A stretch of 64,000 nt of DNA from UBA6918 sp040754425. Its GTDB lineage: Bacteria > Pseudomonadota > Gammaproteobacteria > Burkholderiales > Thiobacillaceae. Location: contig JBFMCR010000015.1 in NCBI GenBank assembly GCA_040754425.1, positions 90,246 through 154,245 of the forward strand, given 5' to 3'. The notes beneath the pieces were generated by a model. That model saw only the letters and a list, made by a program, of their open reading frames with translations, was not told where the DNA came from and did no database searches. A program made the position numbers and the translations under genes. Below are positions 19,859 to 29,690 of this stretch, piece after piece; the stretch's first letter is position 1; each line of letters opens with the position of its first letter.

Positions 19859-20725
19859 ATGAGCCGTCTGCTGCTGCGCCTGCTTTCCCTGCTGCCGCTG
19901 CCCGTGCTGCACGGCCTGGGCGTCGTGCTCGGCTGGCTGATCTGGCTTGCCCCCGGCCGCCACCGCGCACGGCTGGAAAACAACCTGGCCCAAAGCGGCC
20001 TGCTTGCCGCCCACCCCAGGCTGCTCGCCCAGGTCGTGAGCGAAACCGGCAAGGGCATCCTGGAACTGGCGGCCGTCTGGATGCGGCCTCAGGAAAAGGT
20101 CGTGCGCCTGGTCAAGGCGACCCCTGGCTGGGAACAGTTCGAAAAGGCCCTGCAAGCCGGCCAGGGCGTGGTCGTGGTGGCGCCGCACATCGGCTGCTGG
20201 GAAATCATCAACCTGTACATCGCCGCACGCCAGCCTTTCACCGCCATGTACAAGCCGGCCAAGAATGCACAGGTCGATGCCTTGATGCGCAAAGGACGCG
20301 AACGCGGCCAGGCCAGGCTGGTACCCACCGATCTCTCGGGCGTGAAGGCCCTGCTCGGTGCACTCAAGCGCGGCGAGGCCATCGGGGTGCTGCCCGATCA
20401 AGTCGCCACGCTGGGCGATGGCGTATGGGCACCGTTTTTCGGGCGCTGGGCCTACACGCCCACCATGACCGTGCGTCTCATCCAGTCCACAGGCGCCGCC
20501 CCCTTCATGGTCTATGCCGAGCGCCTGTCATGGGGACGCGGCTACCGCATCCATTTCGAGCCGCTTTCGGCGCCGCTGCCGAAGGACCGCGCCGCGGCCG
20601 CGGCCGCACTCAACCGCGAGGTCGAGCGCGTGGCGCGCAAATTGCCGGCGCAGTACATGTGGAGCTACAACCGTTACAAGCAGCCGGGCGGCGTCGAGCC
20701 GCCGCCGGCCCACGCCCCGCAATGA
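19859..20725 (+). CDS. lpxL: lipid A biosynthesis acyltransferase (LpxL/HtrB family), first copy
   Basis: A 288-residue membrane-anchored acyltransferase with an N-terminal hydrophobic helix and the catalytic HX4E motif in APHIGCWEIIN (about residue 117), then LPDQVATLGDGVWAPFFG and a late YMWSYNRYK. The family adds secondary acyl chains to Kdo2-lipid IVA at the inner face of the cytoplasmic membrane. It overlaps the next gene, a paralogue, by four bases (ATGA). Which of the two adds the first chain cannot be told. Confidence 0.9.
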   Translation: MSRLLLRLLSLLPLPVLHGLGVVLGWLIWLAPGRHRARLENNLAQSGLLAAHPRLLAQVVSETGKGILELAAVWMRPQEKVVRLVKATPGWEQFEKALQAGQGVVVVAPHIGCWEIINLYIAARQPFTAMYKPAKNAQVDALMRKGRERGQARLVPTDLSGVKALLGALKRGEAIGVLPDQVATLGDGVWAPFFGRWAYTPTMTVRLIQSTGAAPFMVYAERLSWGRGYRIHFEPLSAPLPKDRAAAAAALNREVERVARKLPAQYMWSYNRYKQPGGVEPPPAHAPQ

Positions 20726-21603
20726 ACAGTGCATTCGGCCGGCTCGGTTTTTTCTTCCTGTGGCTGTTGCACTGGCTGCCGCTTTCCGTACAGGCGGCCG
20801 TCGGCAATGCGCTGGGACGATTCGCCTATCTGTTCGCGCAACGGCGCAAACGCGTGGCCCGGCGCAACCTGGAACTGTGCTTCCCGGAAAAAACCCCGGC
20901 CGAGATCCGACGCCTGCTGCGCCTGAACATCCAGGCCACGGTGCGCGCCGCGCTCGAACACGGCCTGCTGGTATGGGCGCCGGCCGCGCGCCTGGAAAAA
21001 CTCATCCGCATCGAAGGCCGCGAACATCTCGAAGCCTGCCTCGGCAAGCCCCTTATCCTGCTGGCGCCGCATTTCATCGGCCTCGACATGGGCGGCATCC
21101 GTCTCTCCACCGAGTTCAAGGTGGCCTCCATGTACAGCCGCTCGCGCAACGCCGCGGTCGACCACTACCTGCTGAAATCGCGCACACGCTTTACCGGCGC
21201 GGTGCTGGCCTCGCGCCATGAGGGCATCCGCCCGCTGATCAAGGCCATCCGGTCCGGCCTGCCCTTCTACTACCTGCCGGACCAGGACTACGGCCGCCAC
21301 GAGTCCATTTTCGTGCCCTTTTTCGGCATTCCCGCCGCCACCGTACCGGCGCTTTCGCGGCTCGCCAAAGTCGCCGGTGCGAAAGTGCTGCCCGCGGTCA
21401 CCCGCCAGTTGCCGGACGGACAGGGCTATGTATTGAAGTTCTACCCCGCATGGGAGAACTATCCCGGCGGCGACCTCGAAGCCGACACCCGGCGCATGAA
21501 CGCCTTCATCGAGGAGCGCGTGCGAGAAATGCCCGAGCAGTATTTGTGGACGCATCGGCGCTTCAAGACCCGGCCGGAAGGCGAGGCCGGCCTGTATGAC
21601 TGA
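20722..21603 (+). CDS. lipid A biosynthesis acyltransferase, second copy
   Basis: A 293-residue paralogue of the preceding protein with an N-terminal helix, the catalytic HX4D motif in LAPHFIGLDMGG (about residue 118), and LPDQDYGRHESIFVPFFG, closing with YLWTHRRFKTRP. The pair would provide both secondary acylations of lipid A. It is translationally coupled to the first copy by ATGA and overlaps the following GNAT gene by 8 bp. Confidence 0.9.
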   Translation: MNSAFGRLGFFFLWLLHWLPLSVQAAVGNALGRFAYLFAQRRKRVARRNLELCFPEKTPAEIRRLLRLNIQATVRAALEHGLLVWAPAARLEKLIRIEGREHLEACLGKPLILLAPHFIGLDMGGIRLSTEFKVASMYSRSRNAAVDHYLLKSRTRFTGAVLASRHEGIRPLIKAIRSGLPFYYLPDQDYGRHESIFVPFFGIPAATVPALSRLAKVAGAKVLPAVTRQLPDGQGYVLKFYPAWENYPGGDLEADTRRMNAFIEERVREMPEQYLWTHRRFKTRPEGEAGLYD

Positions 21604-22096
21604 GCCCGTGATCCGGCCGCTGGCCGAAAGCGAGGTCGAGGCGCTGGCCGGGCTGGCACATGAAATCTGGCATGCGCACTACCCCGCCATCATCCGCCGC
21701 GAACAGATCGATTTCATGCTGAACGAGCGCTACAGCCCGGCCGCCATTCGCGCCGCCATGGCCGGGCAATGCTGGCAGACGGCCTGGCTGGAGGGGGCGA
21801 TGGCGGGCTTCGCACACGGCCATCCGCAAGAGGCCGGCAGCTGGAAACTCGACAAGCTGTACGTGCACCCCCGGCACCAGCGTCAGGGCATCGGCCGCGC
21901 GCTGATGCAGGCCGTCGCCGCCGAGGCGCGCGCAGCCGGAGCCTGCCGCCTGGTGCTGCGCGTGAACCGCCACAACGCGGCCGCACTCGCCGCCTATGCA
22001 AGATACGGCTTCCGGGTTTATGGTGAGCACGTGCTCGACATCGGCAACGGTTTTGTCATGGACGATTTTTTATTGGAGCTGCCCCTGTGTTCCTGA
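21596..22096 (+). CDS. GNAT-family N-acetyltransferase
   Basis: A 166-residue protein of the GCN5-related acetyltransferase fold. The acetyl-CoA loop is seen as LYVHPRHQRQGIGRALMQAV (about 88-107), followed by VLRVNRHNAAALAAYARYGF, the typical motif B. The acceptor is unknown. It overlaps the lipid A acyltransferase gene upstream and the CoA-binding gene downstream, so all belong to one transcription unit. Confidence 0.85.
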   Translation: MTEPVIRPLAESEVEALAGLAHEIWHAHYPAIIRREQIDFMLNERYSPAAIRAAMAGQCWQTAWLEGAMAGFAHGHPQEAGSWKLDKLYVHPRHQRQGIGRALMQAVAAEARAAGACRLVLRVNRHNAAALAAYARYGFRVYGEHVLDIGNGFVMDDFLLELPLCS

Positions 22097-22503
22097 ACCC
22101 GAAAGCTTCGGAAATCCGCGAACTGTTGCAAAAGACACGCACCATCGCCGTGGTCGGCCTGTCGCCCAGGGCCGACCGCCCCAGCCATTTCGTGGCGCGC
22201 AACCTGCAGCGCTTCGGCTTCCGCATCGTGCCCGTGCGCCCCGCGGTCGGTGAAATCCTTGGCGAAAAGGCTTATGCGACACTCGAGGACATCCCCTTCC
22301 CGGTCGATCTCGTCGACGTATTCCGCGCCCCGGAACACGCGCCAGAAGCGGTCGAGGCCTGTCTGCGTATAAAATGTCCTGCCATCTGGCTGCAGGAAGG
22401 CGTGGTCAACGAAGCGGCAGCGCAGGCCGCGCGCGCAGCCGGGCTGACGGTGGTCATGGACCGCTGCATTTACAAGGATTACGTGGACTTGATGACAGCA
22501 TGA
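22087..22503 (+). CDS. CoA-binding domain protein (YccU type)
   Basis: A 138-residue single-domain protein with a Rossmann-like CoA-binding fold: TIAVVGLSPRADRPSHFVA near the N-terminus, FRIVPVRP, DLVDVFRAPEHAPE and a final VVMDRCIYKDY. It uses a GTG start (22087). Proteins of this type resemble the CoA-binding part of succinyl-CoA synthetases; the physiological ligand and role are not settled. It overlaps dapF by four bases. Confidence 0.85.
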   Translation: MFLNPKASEIRELLQKTRTIAVVGLSPRADRPSHFVARNLQRFGFRIVPVRPAVGEILGEKAYATLEDIPFPVDLVDVFRAPEHAPEAVEACLRIKCPAIWLQEGVVNEAAAQAARAAGLTVVMDRCIYKDYVDLMTA

Positions 22504-23348
22504 GCAGCAGCGGGAACATTCTCCGCTTCACCAAAATGCACGGCGCCGGCAACGACTTCGTCGTCATCGACGGCGTCAGACAGTCCGTCAACCTGGACCC
22601 CGCCCGGATCCGCGCCATCGCCGACCGTCATTTCGGCGTGGGCTGCGACCAGCTGCTGCTGGTGGAAAAGGCACAGAACCCGAAAGCCGATTTCCGCTAC
22701 CGCATCTTCAACGCCGACGGTGGCGAGGTCGAGCAGTGCGGCAACGGCGCACGCTGCTTCGTGCGCTTCGTGGTCGACAAGGGCCTCACGCAGAAAACCG
22801 CGATCACCGTCGAGACCCGAAGCGGCCTGATCGAGCCGCGCCTGGAGGCCGACGGCCGCATCACCGTGAACATGGGCACCCCGCGCTTCGAACCGGCCGA
22901 GATTCCCTTCGATGCGCCCGCGCGCCAAACGACGTATGAACTCGATGTCGGCGGCGGCAGCACGGTCATCATCAGCGCGCTGTCCATGGGCAACCCGCAC
23001 GCGGTACAGGTGGTCGACGATATCGACGCCGCCCCGGTGTTGGAGCAAGGGCCGCTGATCGAGCATCACCCGCGTTTCCCTCAGCGCGTGAATGCGGGTT
23101 TCATGCAGGTCATCGACCGCACCCATGTCAGGCTGCGCGTCTATGAGCGCGGTACGGGCGAAACCCTGTCCTGCGGCACAGGCGCCTGCGCCGCAGTGGT
23201 CGCAGGCATCAGCCGCGGGCTGCTGGATGCGCGCGTGGACGTGGAAACCCGCGGCGGCACCCTCACCATAGAATGGCAGGGCGAGGGCAGGCCGGTGATG
23301 ATGACCGGGCCGGCGGAAACCGTATTCGAAGGCACACTGACACTCTAG
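22500..23348 (+). CDS. dapF: diaminopimelate epimerase
   Basis: A 282-residue PLP-independent racemase converting LL- to meso-diaminopimelate for lysine and peptidoglycan. Motifs are KMHGAGNDFVVIDG, the first catalytic cysteine in QCGNGARCF and the second in SCGTGACAAV. The start ATG overlaps the stop of the CoA-binding gene (ATGA), which gives the standard length; an earlier frame opening at 22374 is shadow. Confidence 0.96.
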   Translation: MSSSGNILRFTKMHGAGNDFVVIDGVRQSVNLDPARIRAIADRHFGVGCDQLLLVEKAQNPKADFRYRIFNADGGEVEQCGNGARCFVRFVVDKGLTQKTAITVETRSGLIEPRLEADGRITVNMGTPRFEPAEIPFDAPARQTTYELDVGGGSTVIISALSMGNPHAVQVVDDIDAAPVLEQGPLIEHHPRFPQRVNAGFMQVIDRTHVRLRVYERGTGETLSCGTGACAAVVAGISRGLLDARVDVETRGGTLTIEWQGEGRPVMMTGPAETVFEGTLTL

Positions 23349-23359
23349 AAAAGGCAGAC

Positions 23360-23995
23360 ATGGAGACGACAATGGACGCAGCCCAGGTGGCGGATTTTCT
23401 CGGCAAGCACCCGGATTTCTTCAACCAGTTTCCGGAACTGCTCACCACGCTCAGCATCACCCACCCGCACGGCACGCACGCGATTTCCATCACCGAGCGC
23501 CAGGTGCTGTCCATGCGCGACAAGGTGCAGCTGCTCGAGAGCAAGCTCGCCGAGCTCATTCGATTTGGCGAGGAGAACGACAGCATCTCGGACAAGATGC
23601 ACCGCCTGACGCTCGACATCATCGCCGCGCGCGACATGCCCGACCTGCTGGCTGCGCTCGACCGCCACCTGAGGGAAGGCTTCGCGGTGCCGCACCATGC
23701 CATGCGCATCTGGAGCACACCGGAGCAGCCGGTGAGCGACAAGCTCAAGAGCGAGGTCGAAGCGCAGATGCATCCTTCCTGCGGCGCGCTGCGACACGGG
23801 GAGGCCAGCGAGTGGTTCGGCGAAGCCGCCGCCCACCTCAAGTCCTTCGCCGCCATCCCCCTGCGCGGCGAGCATGCCGTGGGCCTGCTGGTGCTGGCGT
23901 CCGAAGATCCGCAGCGCTTCTATCCCGAAAAGGGCACGCTCTACCTCGCCCGCCTGGGCCAGCTCGTCGGCGCCGCGCTGACCCGCTTGGGCTGA
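23360..23995 (+). CDS. DUF484 family protein
   Basis: A 211-residue protein with the DUF484 pattern: an N-terminal FLGKHPDFFNQFPELL, a coiled-coil region (SMRDKVQLLESKLAELI) and a GAF-like C-terminal domain (FAAIPLRGEHAVGLLVLASEDPQRFYPEKGTLYLARLG). DUF484 genes regularly lie between dapF and xerC in proteobacteria, as here. The function is unknown. The start chosen (23360) follows an AAAAGG sequence; an ATG 12 bases later is possible. Confidence 0.88.
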   Translation: METTMDAAQVADFLGKHPDFFNQFPELLTTLSITHPHGTHAISITERQVLSMRDKVQLLESKLAELIRFGEENDSISDKMHRLTLDIIAARDMPDLLAALDRHLREGFAVPHHAMRIWSTPEQPVSDKLKSEVEAQMHPSCGALRHGEASEWFGEAAAHLKSFAAIPLRGEHAVGLLVLASEDPQRFYPEKGTLYLARLGQLVGAALTRLG

Positions 23996-24003
23996 CACAA
24001 TGA

Positions 24004-24095
24004 ACCGCAGAGGTCGCAGAGGACGCGGAGGAATTCAAATGCACCCTATGAATACTTCTTCCTGTTCACACCGCGTCCTCCGCGAACTCCGCGGT
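24004..24095. repeat. palindromic repeat, family B
   Basis: A 25-bp arm at 24004-24028 (ACCGCAGAGGTCGCAGAGGA...) is matched at about 22 of 25 positions by the reverse complement of 24071-24095 (...TCCTCCGCGAACTCCGCGGT), with about 42 bp between. CGCAGAGG-type palindromes of this form are scattered through many proteobacterial genomes. It fills the gap between the DUF484 gene and xerC. Confidence 0.75.
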
Positions 24096-24111
24096 ATATG
24101 CTTTTCTTGAC

Positions 24112-24990
24112 ATGAATAAAAGCGTTGAACGCTACCTCGGCCACCTCGCCGCCGAACGGCGGTTGTCGCCGCACACGGTGGAGAACTACCGGCGCGACCT
24201 CGAAAGCCTGGTCGAGCTCGCCCAGGGCGCCGATCTGCAGGTGCTCGACAGCAACCAGATTCGCCATTTCATCGCCCGCCTGCATGGCCAGGGGCTTGCA
24301 GCGAAGAGCCTCGCACGCCGGCTTTCCGCCTGGCGCGGCTTTTACCGCTTCGCCTGCAAGCGCCTGGGTTATGCAAGCAACCCTTGCGTCGACCTGCGCC
24401 CGCCCAAGGCGCGGCGCGCCCTGCCCGAGGCGCTATCGCCCGATGCCTGCGCGCAGTTGCTCGACCGCGCACCCGAAGGCGCCCTGGAAATCCGCGACAA
24501 GGCGATGTTCGAACTGTTCTATTCGTCCGGCCTGCGCCTGGCGGAACTGCCCGGTCTCGACCTGGCCGCGCTGGATCTCGGCGCCGGCGAGGCCAGCGTC
24601 ACCGGCAAGGGCTCGAAGACCCGCATCGTGCCCGTGGGCTCGAAAGCGCAGCAGGCGCTGGCGGCCTGGCTGGGCGTGCGCCCAGGCATCGCCCGCCCGG
24701 AAGAAAAAGCCGTGTTCGTGAGCCGCAACGGCGGCCGCCTGACCCACCGCCAGGTCGCCTCACGGCTCGATCGTTGGGCAAAAAAAGCCGGCCTCGACGT
24801 ACACGTGCACCCGCACATGCTGCGCCACTCCTTCGCCACCCATGTGTTGCAGTCTTCCGGCGACCTTCGGGCGGTGCAGGAACTGCTCGGCCACGCCAAC
24901 ATCAGCACCACCCAGGTGTATACGCATCTGGACTTCCAGCACCTGGCCAAGGTGTACGACACCGCGCACCCGCGTGCCAAACGCAAATAA
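24112..24990 (+). CDS. xerC: tyrosine recombinase XerC
   Basis: A 292-residue site-specific recombinase. The SAM-like N-terminal domain (YLGHLAAERRLSPHTVENY) is followed by the catalytic domain with Arg in SSGLRLAELPGL, HxxR in HPHMLRHSFATH, the His of LLGHANISTTQVYTHLD and the nucleophilic Tyr in that last segment. XerC, with XerD, resolves chromosome dimers at dif. The dapF-DUF484-xerC order supports XerC over a phage integrase. Confidence 0.94.
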   Translation: MNKSVERYLGHLAAERRLSPHTVENYRRDLESLVELAQGADLQVLDSNQIRHFIARLHGQGLAAKSLARRLSAWRGFYRFACKRLGYASNPCVDLRPPKARRALPEALSPDACAQLLDRAPEGALEIRDKAMFELFYSSGLRLAELPGLDLAALDLGAGEASVTGKGSKTRIVPVGSKAQQALAAWLGVRPGIARPEEKAVFVSRNGGRLTHRQVASRLDRWAKKAGLDVHVHPHMLRHSFATHVLQSSGDLRAVQELLGHANISTTQVYTHLDFQHLAKVYDTAHPRAKRK

Positions 24991-25005
24991 CCGAAAAAAA
25001 CATGA

Positions 25006-25085
25006 ACAGGGAGGCATGGGAGGAGGGGGAGGAAAACCCAAAGCTATATTTTCGGCTCCTCCCTGAACCCCTCTTTCCTCGCTGT
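25006..25085. repeat. dispersed palindromic repeat, family A, copy 4
   Basis: Starts ACAGGGAGG, followed by purine-rich GGAGGGGGAGGAAAACCC and, after AAAGC-TATATTTT, by pyrimidine-rich TCCTCCC to CCTCGCTGT. It lies between xerC and the CobW-like gene, both on the plus strand. Confidence 0.75.
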
Positions 25086-25101
25086 CAAAAGGTTTTGAAT
25101 C

Positions 25102-26163
<1,062 letters not shown>

Positions 26164-26259
26164 ACCGTCAATACCCAAATACCCGCCAACCGTCGGCAAA
26201 ATCACAGTATCATATTCGTTTTGGACAGAACCCCAGCAGGGAACCCCAGCCGATTCACC

Positions 26260-27360
26260 ATGGCGATCCCATTTTTTCGCAAAGACAGGAACAAGCCGGA
26301 AACGGACCAGCGGCAGCAGGCCGACACCGGCACGGGAACCGACTTCACGACCCTGATGCGCAGCCCCGGCGATGACCTCGGCATCGTGGTCGAGGAATCC
26401 GGCAGTACGGGGGAATCCGCCATCGACGAGGCGGCGATGCTGTATGCCAGCAATCAGCCGGAAAACGCCGAGGCCTTGCTGAAAACCCTGCTCCCCGGCA
26501 ATGATCGGCGTGCCTGGCACATGCTCTTCGATCTTTACCGCATCAATCAGCGCGAAGCCGATTTCGAAAAACTCGCGCTGGAATTCGCCATGCGCTTCGA
26601 GTCATCGCCGCCGATATGGAAGGCGCGCGAAGAAAAGAACAACAAGAGCAGGGGCGTGACACGCCCCCTGGTGCTGCCGGCCCGGCTGGACGCCGGCATC
26701 GGGGAAAAACTGCAGCACATCCTGGCCAATCTGGAAAAGGGCGCCATCCTGCAACTCGATTTCTCCCGCGTGGAAGACGTGGACGAGGGCGGCGCACAGG
26801 CCATTGCCGACATGCTGGGCAAAGCCCGCAAGACCAGGCTCAAATTCCAGGTCAGCGGCGCCAGTTCGATCATCGAACTGCTCAAATCGCGCATGCAGGC
26901 CGAGCCCGCAGCCCAGGGCTACTGGCAGATGCAGCTCGCCGTCTACCAGTTGCTCGGCAGGCAGGAGGAATTCGAAAACCTGGCGGTCGATTTCGCCGTG
27001 GCCTTCGAGCTCTCGCCGCCTTCCTGGGAAAACGTGCAGGCCGCACAGGAAGTCGCCGCCCCCGCCGAGGAAGTCCCGACGGATGCATTCGTTCTCAAGG
27101 GCGTGATCTCCGAGGCCAGCGCGGACCAGATCGCCAAACTGATGAAGTATGCCGAGCCCCGCGCCGATGTGGTGGTGGACTGTTCCGGCGTCACCCGCGT
27201 CGACTACGCCTATGTCGGCAATCTCATCGGCCAGCTGATGCATCTGCTCGGCACCGGCAAAACCATCACCCTGCAAGGACAGAACGCCCTGGTCAACGAA
27301 CTGTTCCGCATCATGGGCATCGACCAGCTGGCCAGGACGGTTCCGGCGAAGCTGGTCTGA
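26260..27360 (+). CDS. duplicated helical-STAS domain protein of unknown function
   Basis: A 366-residue soluble protein with two copies of one module: a helical stretch (READFEKLALEFAMRFESS and RQEEFENLAVDFAVAFELS, each closed by PPxW) next to a STAS-like domain (GAILQLDFSRVEDVDEGGAQ and ADVVVDCSGVTRVDYAYVGN). The N-terminal part is polar and acidic and probably disordered. STAS domains bind nucleotides or partner proteins in signalling; the usual phosphorylatable Ser is not obvious. It comes just before hslVU. No function is assigned. The start at 26260 gives MAIPFFRKDRNK. Confidence 0.75.
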   Translation: MAIPFFRKDRNKPETDQRQQADTGTGTDFTTLMRSPGDDLGIVVEESGSTGESAIDEAAMLYASNQPENAEALLKTLLPGNDRRAWHMLFDLYRINQREADFEKLALEFAMRFESSPPIWKAREEKNNKSRGVTRPLVLPARLDAGIGEKLQHILANLEKGAILQLDFSRVEDVDEGGAQAIADMLGKARKTRLKFQVSGASSIIELLKSRMQAEPAAQGYWQMQLAVYQLLGRQEEFENLAVDFAVAFELSPPSWENVQAAQEVAAPAEEVPTDAFVLKGVISEASADQIAKLMKYAEPRADVVVDCSGVTRVDYAYVGNLIGQLMHLLGTGKTITLQGQNALVNELFRIMGIDQLARTVPAKLV

Positions 27361-27505
27361 TTCGGGGTTCAGGTACCGGGATTCAGGGCTCTGGGAATGT
27401 GTTTCGCGCCTTTGAAAACAGCACGGCTTTCTCCGCCTCCCCTGACCCCTGACCCCTGACCCCTGACCCCTGACCCCTGACCCCTGACCCCTGACCCCCA
27501 GCATC
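27361..27505. repeat. CCTGACC heptamer array with inverted left arm, before hslV
   Basis: Eight perfect copies of the heptamer CCTGACC run from 27441 to 27496 and end ten bases before the hslV ATG. The left side (27362-27390) holds GGGGTTCAGG and GGGATTCAGGG, which can pair with the array, so the whole gap can fold into a long hairpin. A similar arrangement fills the gap after hslV. Confidence 0.85.
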
Positions 27506-28039
27506 ATGGACCAATATCACGGCACCACCATACTTTCCGTCCGCCGCGGCGATGAGGTCGCGCTAGGCGGCGACGGCCAGGTCACCCTGGGCAATATCGT
27601 CATCAAATCGACCGCGCGCAAGATCCGCAGGCTTTATCAGGATCGCGTGCTGGCGGGCTTTGCCGGGGCCACCGCCGATGCCTTCACCCTGTTCGAGCGC
27701 TTCGAGGCCAAGCTGGAAAAGCACCAGGGCCACCTCGTGCGCGCCGCGGTCGACCTCACCAAGGACTGGCGCACCGACCGCGTGCTGCGGCGGCTGGAAG
27801 CCATGCTCGCCGTGGCCGACAAGACCAGCACCCTCATCCTCACCGGCAACGGCGACGTGCTGGAGCCCGAACAGGGCATCGCCGCCATCGGCTCCGGCGG
27901 CGCCTATGCCCAGGCCGCGGCCTCGGCGCTGCTCAACCACAGCGAGCTTTCCGCGCGCGACATCGTGGCGGAAAGCCTGAAGATCGCAGGGCAGATCTGC
28001 ATTTATACGAATCAGAATCACATCATTGAAACCTTGTGA
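27506..28039 (+). CDS. hslV: ATP-dependent protease peptidase subunit HslV
   Basis: A 177-residue N-terminal-threonine peptidase, proteasome beta-like, forming double hexamers capped by HslU. The expected mature N-terminus is TTILSVRRGD, after removal of MDQYHG, with GGDGQVTLGN and the Lys of KSTARKIRRL following. No Shine-Dalgarno sequence is visible: the CCTGACC array occupies the upstream DNA. Confidence 0.95.
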   Translation: MDQYHGTTILSVRRGDEVALGGDGQVTLGNIVIKSTARKIRRLYQDRVLAGFAGATADAFTLFERFEAKLEKHQGHLVRAAVDLTKDWRTDRVLRRLEAMLAVADKTSTLILTGNGDVLEPEQGIAAIGSGGAYAQAAASALLNHSELSARDIVAESLKIAGQICIYTNQNHIIETL

Positions 28040-28045
28040 GGGCCC

Positions 28046-28139
28046 AGGATTCAGGGATCAGGATTCAGTGGATGAGCGGCTTGCGCCGCACTCCTGAACT
28101 GACCCCTGACCCCTGACCCCTGACCCCTGACCCCTGACC
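28046..28139. repeat. CTGACCC heptamer array with inverted left arm, before hslU
   Basis: About six copies of CTGACCC run from 28099 to the base before the hslU ATG at 28140. The left side carries AGGATTCAGGGATCAGGATTCAG (28047-28069), able to pair with the array. It is the same repeat type as 27361-27505. Confidence 0.85.
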
Positions 28140-29480
28140 ATGACCCAGTTCACCCCCCAGGAAATCGTCCACGAACTCGACAAGCACATCGTCGGGCAGA
28201 ACGAGGCCAAGAAGGCAGTGGCCGTGGCACTCCGAAACCGCTGGCGCCGCATGCAGGTGGCCGAGCCGCTCAGACACGAGATCACGCCCAAGAACATCCT
28301 CATGATCGGACCCACCGGCGTGGGCAAGACCGAGATCGCGCGGCGTCTGGCGCGGCTCGCCAACGCGCCCTTCATCAAGGTCGAGGCCACCAAGTTCACC
28401 GAGGTCGGCTACGTCGGCAAGGATGTCGACTCCATCATCCGCGACCTCATGGAAATCGCCATCAAGCAGATCCGCGAGCGCGAAATGCAGAAAATGCAGA
28501 TGCGCGCAGAGGAAGCGGCCGAGGAGCGTATCCTCGACGCGCTCCTGCCGCCGCCGCGTTCTGCCGGTTTCGGTTTCGAGGCCGAAACGCCCAGGCCAGA
28601 GGACTCCGGCACGCGGCAGAAATTCCGCAAGATGCTGCGCGAAGGCCAGTTGGACGACAAGGAAATCGAAATCGAGCTGGCGCAGCCCGTGGCGTCGATG
28701 CAGATTTTCACCCCGCCCGGCATGGAAGACCTGTCACAACAGTTGCAGGGAATGTTCCAGGGACTCTCCGGCGGACGCACGCGCACGCGAAAGATGAAGG
28801 TAAAAGAAGCGCTCAGGCTCGCCACCGAGGAAGAGGCCGCGGCGCTGGTGAACGAAGAGGAAATCAAGCTCGCCGCCATCGAGGCGGTGGAGCAAAACGG
28901 CATCGTTTTCCTGGACGAGATCGACAAGATCGCCGCGCGCGAAGGCGCCGGCGGCGCCGACGTTTCGCGCCAGGGTGTGCAGCGCGACCTCTTGCCGCTG
29001 GTGGAAGGCACCACGGTGTCGACCAAGTACGGCATGGTGCGAAGCGACCACATCCTGTTCATCGCCAGCGGCGCCTTCCATCTGTCGCGCCCCTCCGACC
29101 TCATTCCCGAACTGCAAGGCCGCCTGCCCATCCGCGTGGAACTGGGTCCGCTGTCGGTGGAGGATTTCGAACGCATCCTCACCAGCACCGACGCCTGCCT
29201 CACCCGCCAGTACCAGGCCCTGCTGGCAACCGAGGGGGTAACGCTCGAATTCACCGCCGACGGCATCCGCCGCATCGCCGAAATCGCCCACCAGGTCAAC
29301 GAAAAGACCGAGAACATCGGCGCGCGCCGCCTGCACACCATCATGGAACGCCTGCTCGAGGAAATCTCCTTCGAGGCGACAAAACGCGAAGGCCAGACCG
29401 TGACCATCGACGCCGACTACGTCAACGAACGGCTGAATACGCTGGCGGCGGACGAGGATCTCTCGCGCTACGTTTTGTAA
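28140..29480 (+). CDS. hslU: ATP-dependent protease ATPase subunit HslU
   Basis: A 446-residue AAA+ unfoldase partner of HslV. Motifs are the start TPQEIVHELDKHIVGQ, Walker A GPTGVGKTE (about 57-65), GYVGKDVDS pore region, the inserted I-domain (about 110-240), Walker B IVFLDEIDKI, and sensor ENIGARRLHTI. It ends DLSRYVL, the conserved C-terminal tail that docks into HslV. The start codon directly abuts a CTGACCC repeat, so there is no Shine-Dalgarno sequence. Confidence 0.97.
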   Translation: MTQFTPQEIVHELDKHIVGQNEAKKAVAVALRNRWRRMQVAEPLRHEITPKNILMIGPTGVGKTEIARRLARLANAPFIKVEATKFTEVGYVGKDVDSIIRDLMEIAIKQIREREMQKMQMRAEEAAEERILDALLPPPRSAGFGFEAETPRPEDSGTRQKFRKMLREGQLDDKEIEIELAQPVASMQIFTPPGMEDLSQQLQGMFQGLSGGRTRTRKMKVKEALRLATEEEAAALVNEEEIKLAAIEAVEQNGIVFLDEIDKIAAREGAGGADVSRQGVQRDLLPLVEGTTVSTKYGMVRSDHILFIASGAFHLSRPSDLIPELQGRLPIRVELGPLSVEDFERILTSTDACLTRQYQALLATEGVTLEFTADGIRRIAEIAHQVNEKTENIGARRLHTIMERLLEEISFEATKREGQTVTIDADYVNERLNTLAADEDLSRYVL

Positions 29481-29489
29481 AAAAATTAA

Positions 29490-29570
29490 ACAGAGAGATA
29501 AGGGAGGAACGGGAGGGAACCCAAGGCAATGTGTCTTTTGCCTTCACCCTTACCTCCCGTACCTTCCTGT
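29490..29570. repeat. dispersed palindromic repeat, family A, copy 5
   Basis: Starts ACAGAGAGATAAGGGAGGAACGGGAGG and ends TTACCTCCCGTACCTTCCTGT, with AACCC and TTTTGCC in the middle. It begins ten bases after the hslU stop. Confidence 0.78.
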
Positions 29571-29690
29571 TAAGAAGGTTTCGGACTTAGATAAATTGCC
29601 GCTATAAGCTCATAAAACCTCTCTAGGATTGTGTCCATGCAGGCGCGGTAAACTTGCGGGTCATCGAAATTCAGCCCGGAGAGTACGACC

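Noticed and set aside
24112..24990. Phage or integron integrase
   Set aside because: Gene order dapF-DUF484-xerC and lack of attachment sites or cassettes fit housekeeping XerC.
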